This document shows positions 32,001 to 44,000 of a stretch of DNA of 64,000 nucleotides, one piece after another (position 1 is the stretch's first letter; each line of letters opens with the position of its first letter). The stretch is from Mytilus edulis (Eukaryota > Mollusca > Bivalvia > Mytilida > Mytilidae): the NCBI RefSeq assembly GCF_963676685.1, contig NC_092348.1:14420867-14484866 (forward strand). Direction: 5' to 3'. The notes beneath the pieces are model-generated. The model searched no databases, had not been told where the DNA came from, and saw only the letters and a program-made list of their open reading frames with translations. A program made the position numbers and the translations under genes.

Positions 32001-35000
32001 GTCCATCACGTTATAGTATGGTATTAGTTTTCTGTTTTGCTTTTTCCAATCATATTGTGTTGTAAAATGATGCCCTTTATGGATTCTTGATTAGATTAAT
32101 AAAATTCTTATCTTATCTTATCTATACCAACTATGAGCTAAAGAATATCTGGTTTTAATCAGATTCATTGGTAAGGATTCTTTAGTTAGATTTTTTTTAT
32201 TGGAATTAAATTGGCTCTCAATAGACTTTAGATGAAATTTAGTTGGTCATGCAACAAATAGGCAGATTCCTTTTGTAACTTATTTTGTTAAATAGTAATA
32301 CACTTTTTTTAAATTGTTTCAGGAACTGCATCCTTTACCTATAGACTACGCAGATGAAACAAATGGAAGAATTAACTTCTTTATAAAGCCGTGTTATTTA
32401 TGTAATGTAAGTTTTGTTCAATCATGATTTGATGAAGTGAAATATAAATGATATTGTAACTATTAGTATGAATATGTCTATTCAGTAAACAGTGCTAGAA
32501 ATTATTGAAATTAAATTATATAAAAAAGAAGATGTGGTATGATTGCCAATGAGACAACTATCCACAAAAGACCAAAATGACACAGACATTAACAACTATA
32601 GGTCACCGTATGGTATGATAAGAAATGAGTTTTTTGCAATGATGTTTGTGGTCTGAGAAATTTTTCTCGTGATGCCAGTATGCAATGTATTTTATAAGAA
32701 AATGAATGAATAGTGAGAACACAGATGAAGTTAATCATTTGATAAGTGAATAGCTTTATCTGTATCCATTAAAATCATACCTATATATATATATATATAT
32801 ATACAGTATTGTTTTTATCTTCATACCAGGTTCTTAGTTAATTGGGAAAAGTTGTATCATTAGCATTTATACCACATGTCTTTATGATACCCCGCATCTA
32901 AAAGTGGAAAAGAAGGGTATATAGTGATTCACATGTCTGTCTGTCTGTTATACTTTTTGATTCCTAACAATAACTACAGTACCAATTGACAATCTTTTGA
33001 ACTTTGAACCATAAACTACAGGTGAAGTGTGGTTTTGGACTGGTTTGCTATTTCCTAATTAATGTACAGAATTACTACAGATGTTTAACATCATTCTCAT
33101 AGAGCACACATATTTCAGATTATATTAAAGAAAGTTTTATCAGAAGGAGATACTTATGGTTATCATGGAATCATTAAAGATAAGCAGACTATTCTGGTTG
33201 AGTACAGGTAATCAGTATTACAATACTAGATCTCCTTTCTTGGAAACTCAAGTCTTCTTCCCCTGTGCTTAAAATGTGGCCTCTGCTTAGAAAAATGATT
33301 AAGGACATCATGTGTTTCTGTCATCACTTACATGACATTGGTTTTATGGGGATTTTACTTTTTTAACCTTAAGTCAGAGCTACATGTGGAAGGTTTTGAT
33401 CTTAGCCAATACATTATAAAAGTCATTGAATTCTGGCATTTCGTTAAGGTGTTTAAGTAAAGTTTTGCAAAGGAGTCTGAATGAAATCTAACTAGTCAGA
33501 GGGATTTTATGAAATGTGAAGATGCAGATTAATACTATTAACAAATGATATATGATGATGATACAGCATAAACCTTATTTCAGTTCTCCAAATATTGCAA
33601 AACCATTCCATGCAGGTCATCTGAGATCAGCTATTATAGGGAACTTTATATCTAATCTGTATGAGGCTGTAGGACACAAAGTGATTAGAATCAACTACCT
33701 TGGGGATTGGGGTACCCAGTACGGTAAGTGTATAACACAAAGTACTCATACAAGTGATTGGGGTACCCAGTAGGGTAAGTGTATAACACAAAGTACTCAT
33801 ACAAGTGATTGGGGTACCCAGTAGGGTAAGTGTATAACACAAAGTACTCATACAAGTGATTGGGGTACCCAGTAGGGTAAGTGTATAACACAAAGTACTC
33901 ATACAAGTGATTGGGGTACCCAGTACGGTAAGTGTATAACACAAAGTACTCATACAAGTGATTGGGGTACCCAGTACGGTAAGTGTATAACACAAAGTAC
34001 TCATACAAGTGATTGGGGTACCCAGTACGGTAAGTGTATAACACAAAGTACTCATACAAGTGATTGGGGTACCCAGTACGGTAAGTGTATAACACGAAGT
34101 ACTCATACAAGTGATTGGGGTACCCAGTACGGCAAGTGTATAACACGAAGTACTCATACAAGTGATTGGGGTACCCAGTAGGGTAAGTGTATAACACAAA
34201 GTACGCATATAAGTGATTGGGGTACCCAGTACGGTAAGTGTATAACACAAAGTACGCATACAAGTGATTGGGGTACCCAGTAGGGTAAGTGTATAACACA
34301 AAGTACTCATACAAGTGATTGGGGTACCCAGTACGGTAAGTGTATAACACAAAGTACTCATACAAGTGATTGGGGTACCCAGTACGGTAAGTGTATAACA
34401 CAGAGTACTCATACAAGTGATTGGGGTACCCAGTACGGTAAGTGTATAACACAGAGTACTCATACAAGTGATTGGGGTACCCAGTACGGTAAGTGTATAA
34501 CACAAAGTACTCATACAAGTGATTGGGGTACCCAGTACGGTAAGTGTATAACACAAAGTACTCATACAAGTGATTGGGGTACCCAGTACGGCAAGTGTAT
34601 AACACGAAGTACTCATACAAGTGATTGGGGTACCCAGTACAGCAAGTGTATAACACGAAGTACTCATACAAGTGATTGGGGTTCCCAGTACGGTAAGTGT
34701 ATAACACAAAGTACTCATACAAGTGATTGGGGTACCAAATATGATGAGCAAAGGACACAAACCACATCATTCATGTGCATGTTTTATAATGTATGAACAA
34801 TTAAATTGTGTATGATTGGACAGTACATATTAGAATAAAAGAAGAAGAAGATATTTTATTTCCAGTTATGGGCCCCAAAGGGCATTAACATTACAACATC
34901 AATAATTTTCATAATACAGAATAGATGGTTGCGTTAAGATAATTGGAATACAATAACAAAAATATACTAATAAATATATTTTTGTAAACTTGACCAACAC

Positions 35001-38000
35001 ATAAAGACAAGGTTAACTAAACAATGTTAATGTCAATTCTGATACAACAATAGTTTGCATTTATATCTTTGATATTTGTTTAAGTTAAGTTCATGTTTAG
35101 GAGTTGTAGATAGCTCTTTGAACTTTTGCATAAAACTTTTAACTAAGAATTACATACAGATGAATGTCAAAGTTGTTTTCTATGTTACAGGTTTATTGGC
35201 CCAAGGTTTCAATAAATATGGTAATAAAGAAAACTTAAATAAAGATCCTATGAAGCATCTATATATGGTAAGCAATATTGCCAGTATTTATATTCCCCAA
35301 ATGATGAAAGGGTATTCAGATTAAGGGCTTTTCCAGAATTAATTGTATGAGGGGAAGGAAGGCACTTTTATTAAAATTTGAAGAGTGGTGGTTATTTTTA
35401 AGAAAGATGTCTTGAATAAGGAATGACTGTAATATTTTTTCTGTCTATGAAGAAATAACATAATTTTTTTTAGTGCACATTGAATAACGCGCGTAGCGGG
35501 TTATTTAACAGTGTGCACCACATTTTTTATGTTATTTCGAATAGACAGAAAAAATATTACAGTCATTTCTTATATTTTAATTCTAAATTCCATTTTAAAC
35601 CGTAGAAAACCATGAAAAAATGTTGATGACGTCATGGTCACATGACTAAATTATGTCTATGGGCTGATAACAAAATAACGTCAGCCGTTCAGAAGACGTG
35701 TTACATCCAAAATTAAATTATTCAATGATAAAATTTGAGAATGGAAACAGGGAATGTGTCATAGAGGTAACACAACCAAAGAGCAGAAAACAGCCCAAAG
35801 CCACCAATGGGTCTTCAACACAGCTAGAAAATCCAGCAATGTGAAATAGTTTCGTTTGAATCACTAATGAAAATAAATTGCATCATTGTTGCCATAACTC
35901 ATTTAGACATCCCCAACCCCCATGTCATTTTGTATTCATCAAAAGCCATCTGGTATTGATTCAAAAAACATTACCAAGATCATGATCAATGATTTAAATA
36001 ACTCCCGTTAGAAATTCAGATCAGTTCTGTATTATTATTACGTTCCATATTTACATAAATCAAAGTCTTGAGATAACAGTTATTGATAAAATATACATTT
36101 TTGTCCAACCAGAAACACAACAATTTTTCTTTGCATTAGAAATATATACAATTATTTTCTTCTATCATTAGAGAGGCACCACTTACTGAAAATAGCTTTG
36201 ATTTCAGGGGGACAATTTCTTTGTGGAATGGGGAGTTTTTTTTTCAATTAAAAATGTACACAATTTCCAAGTTGCATAGAAAAGTGTTTTGATGTAAGAT
36301 TCCAAATATGAAATGATTTCCAGTGAGACATCTGTCCATCCAGGTTTAAATGTAGTGGATGTCAGCAATTATAGGCAACTGTTAACCAAGTTAAATAGGT
36401 TTTATGAGGTTGGACAGGGCCATACACAATATGTATAGTTAGTCATTTTGTAAGTTATCAATACATACTTCAGGTTACACTTTATTTTTAGAAATAAAGA
36501 TGAGTAAAAAGTAAAATCACAAAAATACTGAACTTTGAGGAAAATTAAATCGGAAAGTCCCTAATCACATGGCAAAATCAAATGACAAAACACATCAAAC
36601 AAATGGACAACAATGTCATATTCCTGACTTGTTATCAACATTTTTTAATGTAGAAAATGGTGGATTGAACCTGGTTTTATAGCACTAAACCTCTCACTTG
36701 TTCAATTATTCAATTTTTTGTAGGTTTATGTAAAAATAAATGAAGATGTTGCAAAGGAACAACAGAATAGTGGACCTGACAAACATGAAAAAGGAGAAAC
36801 ACACAGAAAAAGTCTAGAAATATTCAGAAACATGGAACAGGGTAAAAAAATTACATACTGAGATAAAAACATTTTTTATGTTATAATTTCAATAATACTG
36901 TGGATTCATTATTATTCGTTGGATACCAATTTTCGTGGATTTCGTTGGTATAGGTGAACTACAAAACTAAATGTTCAACGAAGGATACATTTTCTAAAGG
37001 CTTGTTTGCAGACTGCATCAAACCACGAAATTAGATATCCACGAAAATGCAAGTTTTCCTTAATCCACGAAAATTGATACCCACGAAAATAAATGAATCC
37101 ACAATAGTCTAACTGCTTAAATATTTACATTTACAGTACAAATTAAAAAAATAAAAATAGATTATTTCTGTCATTCCAAAAGAAACCAGAAACTTTTCAA
37201 CTTATGAGTAGGAAAAACATATTTGTTTGAGTTAAAAAATAACTGTTACTTCTTTAACATTTAACATTTTAAAGAGTATCTTTTTCTTTTAAAATTTATA
37301 GAGCAGAACATTTTTGTAACAATTGTAAAATTAACCAAACAATTTTGTTCCAGGGACAGCATCAGAGGATTTACAATTATGGAAACATTTTAGAGACATA
37401 AGTATAGAAAAATATAGAGAAGTTTATGAGGCAAGTTGTTTACTTAAATTTTCAAAAGTATATATAACATTTGTGGATAGTCTTAAAAATAATCTTGCCT
37501 GATTCCATATCATTATTCCAAATATAAAATTTATATTAAAGCATTTTGTGTTTGACTAAACATTGATATTTTGAAGAGAGGCCAAAAATACCAAAAGAGA
37601 TATTCAAACTTATAAGTCGAAAATATACAGATTTCTTCTTCTTATCGTTTGCCTTTACACCTGAATACCAGTCTTCTCAACAAATCTGGTGGTCTTCTGT
37701 AGGACATCCACTGGTCCATTAATCAGCTTCTCTTTTATTAGTGTTGATGAATTCAATATCTTATCTTTCAGTGCCTGATGATTCTTGCATGACTGAATAG
37801 GTGTGCACTATCCTAATCTGCTTCTCCACAATACATGTAGCCAGGGTATCAAATATGAAAAATACCTCACAGTTCAAATAGTTATTTCTTGAAATATTAA
37901 AAAGTCAGCTGTGATCACAATTTGTTTCGTTTGTTAAACTTTTAGCTTCTTGACCAATGCATTATAATGTAGTACATAAAAACCCAATTGTATGAAAGCA

Positions 38001-41000
38001 GAAGCAGTAATACAAATTTTTCAAAATAAACTTGAATTGATATTATTAGAGGTAGTATTGTATTACTGCAGTCGTTGGGAACCATGTTTTTCTTTTCTGC
38101 ATTGGTAAAAACTGGAAAATTTATAAGTTGAAAATTAAAAAAAAAAATGTAACTCTATATTATCAGCAAATTGGGAATAATTCTGATTTTTTTATCTTTT
38201 GAATGCAGTTACAAAAGTTTTTTAATCTTAAGAGTTTATGGGAAGTCTTTAGGGTATACTAACTTGTCTTATAACAATTGTGTGTGTTTATATTCTTCAG
38301 AGATTAAATATAAAGTTTACAGATTATGAAGGAGAGTCTATGTACTCTAAAAAGTCGTTAGAACTGATAGAGGAGCTCAAACAAAGAGATTTATTACATA
38401 TTGATGAGTAAGTAATAGTTTTAAAAAGAATTTTCAAAGTTTCTCTTGTTTTACAGATAAAATAATATAAGGAACTAAAAGTTAATGAGGACTAGATGTT
38501 TCAGTATATGTGTCTGCAGTGAATGTTGAACAAAATGACTGTTGTAGATGGTAGCTCTTCATTCTGGTCTTGTTATTTTGGTTTTAGGTATCTTATTTGG
38601 AATAGAGCAATCATCAGTGAATTTTTTCTAAATCTGATCGATTTAGAAAAAAAATATTTTAAGATAAGAAATGAACAGCAGAAGACAGAAGAAAATCAAG
38701 AGCAAAAAGAATACTTGTTCCTGTAAATGTCTTTCCAAGTTTAGTTGAACCATACATCCTTCAAAGTTCAAATTAGATAAAATCTGAAGAAAAAAAAGTT
38801 TGAGAATATCTTATAATATCAAAATAGATTGCCAATGAGAGAATTATCCACCATAATCCAAATGAAGTGGACATAAGCAATTTCAGGTCACATTATGACC
38901 TTCAGCAATTGGGAAAAACACATAACCTATAGCTGACTTTAACAGTACGTGTAAGAAAAATTTAGAAATCTCTTTTATTATGCCATGAATTATCAAATAT
39001 ATTTTAGATATGAATTTACAAGAAAAGTCAATTTATTTTTAGTTGCTACATTTCAGCACAACAGGAAAAGGTTATATAGATATTGAAGATGAAAAAGATA
39101 ATATAAAAGCTGTTGTACAGAAAAGTGATGGATCAACTCTCTACCTGACAAGGTATTTTGTAGTCATTATAGATACTGTGGATTCATTAAAATTCGTTGG
39201 ATATAATTTTCATGGATTTAGTGGGTACAGGGGAACCATAAATATTAATGTTCAACAAATTATAAAGTTTCTAAAGGAATGTGTGCTGACTGTTCCCAAA
39301 CCACTAAGTTAAATATTCTTGAATATACAAGTTTTTCTCAATCCACAAAAATTGGTACCCATGAAAAAAAATGGATCCACAGTATCAGATAGGTGTTATG
39401 TCTTCAATATAGGTCATGTTTACATGATCCTTAGTCAATTACTTTTTATTGACTTTGAATGATAACAAAATAGCAAGAAGTTGCACTATATGCTGTGCAA
39501 AGTTTATCACTGCGTGTAATAAGATGTTGATTAAATTCCATGCAATGATACTCCAGGAGTATAATGAAAATTCCAAGTATTGTGTAACAGCTAGTGACTG
39601 CTTGACAGATAGGAAATGCACTTACATGCTATAACTCAACGTTATTAAGTTCCAAATCAATTACCAAACATTCCTTAATTCAGATAGTTATTAAGGTGGT
39701 ACCTAACACTACAGGGAGATAACTCTGTAAAATCAGATAAACGTTTTAATTAAGTTGTGTTGTTAAGGTAGCACAATACAAAGATTTTATAACTCCAACT
39801 CCCAAGTTTTAAAATGCTGTAACTTTCTTAATAATGCTTGAAAATTTATAAAATTGGTAGTTTTGGACAGATAACAGAATACTCTTTCAAATAAATGCAA
39901 TGTTGGTTTTATGCAACAATTATGTAACCAATTATAATGTTAACTGTGTCTAAAATATTTTTCACCAAATTTCCTCTTTCAAATGAAATTAGCTTCTGCA
40001 TAGGTATCTCTAGAGGATTGATTTTATTATATGTTGTTCCTATGGACATTATCTACAAAAGGGTGTCTCAGATTTCAGATAGAATGTATAGAACAAATTT
40101 TACATCTAATTGAACATTATCTTCTTTTATGTGGTTAGGATGTTTACACTAATTAGAGATTTATGAGAGAATGGAACACCATAGAGACAATCTGAGACAC
40201 CCTTTTGAAGCCCATGATGTGTTGATTAAGATTCCGTTAAAATTTTTTTGTATAGTTAAAGAGATGATAGAGCTAAATTCATTCAAGTGAACTTACCCAG
40301 ATTTTGCCACTAATTACATAATAATTGATTACATAATGATTGCATAATAAAAATATTGCATTCATTTAAAAGATTAATCTTTTATCTATCTATATATACC
40401 TCTTTTATTATTTTCTATGCATTCATAAGAAAGTTACAGCATTTCAAAGGTTAGTGATTGGAAGTAAAAAAATCTTTGTATAGTGCTACCTTAAGGGAAT
40501 ATTAAGCTTCTAATGATCAAAATCAGTTTTTGTTAAACTGCTATAATAATAACCAGTGTAATTTTTCTGATAAAATGGTTGGTTCAAATTTTTTAAAAGT
40601 TTTATATTTTTGTCAAATGGTCAAAGTAAACACTTTGTCAAAATTTTGTGAAAATTAAACGAGACAAATTAATTTTAGTGAAGTGTTGGGTACCACCTTA
40701 AACATGTTAGAAAAGTTACAAATGGTGGGACATGGTCATTGGAGTATACCATTCAGTCAATGAGTGAAGTTTTGATTAAAAGTTGTTAGATAAAATTGAG
40801 AATGGAAATGGGGAACGTGTCAAAGCGGCAACAACCTGGCCATAGATGTATGTATGTTAGATGTATGTCAATTGTATGAAGGTTCTATGTCTAGGAACTA
40901 GTTAAAAATAAAATTAATGATAAATAGAAGAAATTTTGATTACTTCTGAATCCTATTTATTTCATGTATCAGAATTGTATACTATGTAATGATTTATTTG

Positions 41001-44000
41001 AATAAAATAGTGTTTAAATTAAATACAAAAATAAAATTATGTAACTGTTTGAAATATAGGTTACAAATTCTGCTGGACCTCTTACAGTTAGGAGTTTGAA
41101 GGAATACATGGACATTTGTAATTGTAATAAGCTCAAGAGTTGGAAAGATGACCATTTAATTAAAAACTTCTTTAATACAATGTATGTTATTTTTAATTTC
41201 ACTTGAACTTTGAAATTGCCATAACCAATATGTGGATAAAGATTAAAAAGCACCAAAGATTAATACGGCTTTTCAAAAATCATATTATTTTTTCCCCCAG
41301 AGATATTGCAGCAGTACTAGACAGACATAAAAGATACAACTTTGACAGAACACATTATGTAGTAAGTAAATAGACATTGTGCAGTTTTGATATTATTACT
41401 CATAACCTATATATGAATACTGAATAAAAATAAATGGAGCATGTGTCCTTGGGACAAATATGATGTCCCACTTGCACACAACATTATAAAGGAGAAGTAA
41501 AAGTTACGTCACCCAAAATCTAACTTGTTCTGTTTTTTGTGGTAATGAGCATTTTGTATAAGTTTTATAACATTTGTTCAGGCAAACTAATGTTAGAGAA
41601 AGGAAACCAATGTTCAGAAATACTTATGCTTATGGACAGACATACAGATGAGCAAGGGTAAACCTTAAATCCCCATCATTTCTGTGAATGTGCATTGTGG
41701 ATGTACTTGAACTCTCTTATATTTTTGTTTTGTTTGATAGTACCACTTCAGGTTGTAGTCAGTTTTATATTATTATGCCCCATTTATGGGCATTATGTTT
41801 TCTGGTCTGTGCGTCTGTTCATCTGTCCGTCCCATTTCCGGTTAAAGTTTTAGGTTAAAGTTTTTGGTCGATGTAGTTTTCGATGAAGTTGAAGTCCAAT
41901 TTACTTAAAACTTATTACACATGTTCCCTATGATATGATCTTTCTAATTTTAGTGCCAAATTAGAGTTTTTACCCCATTATCACGGTCCACTGAACATAG
42001 AAAACCATAGTGCTGATGGGACATCCATGTACTATGGACACATTCTTGTTGATACAAGCAGTACATAAGAATATGAATGATAGAATTTGAATAGTTTGCT
42101 TTATCATTTTTAGGTAGAAGATGGACAAGATTTACACTTCAAAATGTTAAAAGGAATATTACACAAGTTAAATGTGCCTTGGATACAAAGGTAGGAAAAT
42201 GTGTATTGGTAGTTTTGAAACATAGAAACTAAAAGAAAAGGCAACTTTATTTTTAATCATTTATTTGAATTGGTTTTTCAATTTTTGTAAATTTTTTCAC
42301 ATAAATAAGACTGTTAGTTTTCTCGTTTAAATTGTTTTATATTGTCATTTCAGGGCCTTTTATAGCTGACTTTGCGGTATGGACTTTGCTCATTGTTGAA
42401 GGCCATACGGTGACCTATAGTTGTTGATTTCTGTGTCATTTTGGTATCTTGTAGAGATTTGACTCATTGGCAATCATTCCACATCTTCTTTTTTTGTAGT
42501 TAACATATACTGGAAAAAATTGAAAAGCTTTCAAACCCAACTTTTTACTTTTTGTTTTGTCTCTTGATTATTGAACTAATGATAGACAAGTGATCTTTAA
42601 AGGTAAATTTTTTATTAATTACTTAGACCTACTTGTCATGGAGGTCTCATAGTAAAATTACATGGATATTTGTCAACTGTTTTATAATGTCCTTTTTATA
42701 TTCTATTTAGTTATTTTGCCTGACAGTGCAGCTGTAACAACATATAGAGATCACCTCTGTTATCTTTTGGTTTAATCCATATCATACTTATTCAATTTCC
42801 AACTTATTGAAAAAAAGCATGACAGAATTGCATCTAAGTATGCTAGACTGTTCTCCAGGTTAAGAAGTGTGATCTTGTATTTTAGCTATTGATCTGAGAG
42901 ATTTATAGGGTTTCCTATACCTAAAATATTTTTTACTCTTTCCCTCAAAGTTCAACTTTTGGTTGTTTGGTTTCTTAATATTTTATGAATAAGATGAGAT
43001 GTTACCCGTACTTTTTAAAGAAGATATAGTTTTACTTTTCTTGCAAATGATACTTAAAGTTTTGTTTTAGATATGGTGACCAGATTCACATACGGTTTGG
43101 TAGAATATCTAATCTCAGTACAAGAAAAGGAAAAGCAGTATTTCTTGATGATATTTTAAATGAGGCCAAGGAAAGGATAATAAAAACAATTCATAATAAA
43201 CAAAGTAAGTGTATACCCTACATTTGAATACACACATAATTATTTTCAATATGAAAAATAAATTTATAGTTTGCTATTAAAATTTGTAAAAAAAATAAAT
43301 TGGGATCATATGATAAGAAGCAATTGCTACATTATTCTCAATTTATTTTGATGACAAAAATACATTTAATCAAATGTAGCAGCGTAAAGCCATCATCAAT
43401 CAATCAATTTAAACAATTGCATAACTTAAAGAACTAATTGTTTACTTGCAGCCTCAAAAGAAGTAGAAAGTACAGAGACTGTTGCAGACATACTTGGTGT
43501 TAGCTCTATAATTGTACAGGATTTAAAAGAAAAACGATTGAATACTTATAAATTTAGTTGGGATAAAGTTTTAAGTTTTAAAGGAGATTCAGGAATTGTG
43601 TTACAGTATGCTCATGCTAGATTATGTAGGTTAGTAATGACTATAGTTGTATTTAGGTTATTTTAAAGACAGTAGGCTTTGTTGTTCATATCGACTGAAC
43701 TTCTTTGAATAATATTTTATCTCTTTAAATCAGAGATCTGTGTTGGTTTTATTTGTGTTTTTTCCTTATTTTTTTAAACTATAAGCATATTGGGAATTTA
43801 TAATCATGAAGACTATATTTTAAGTAAATTTACTCAGTCTCTTTAATTTCACATGTTAGATTCACACATACAGATAAGTGTTAGTCTTTTCATCAGTCTT
43901 TTGGAAAAAACGTGTGCAATAAAGATGACATGATAGAAAATTAATCTTTACTTTACTGCTAAAAATGGCAAACAATCACTTGCTCCTTATCTTTTAGAAA

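Noticed and set aside
33627..34770. Two long - strand ORFs (377 and 359 codons) of perfect 17-residue repeats
   Set aside because: They exist only because the 51-bp minisatellite unit is a multiple of three without stops in those frames; no splice context, start or homology supports a protein.
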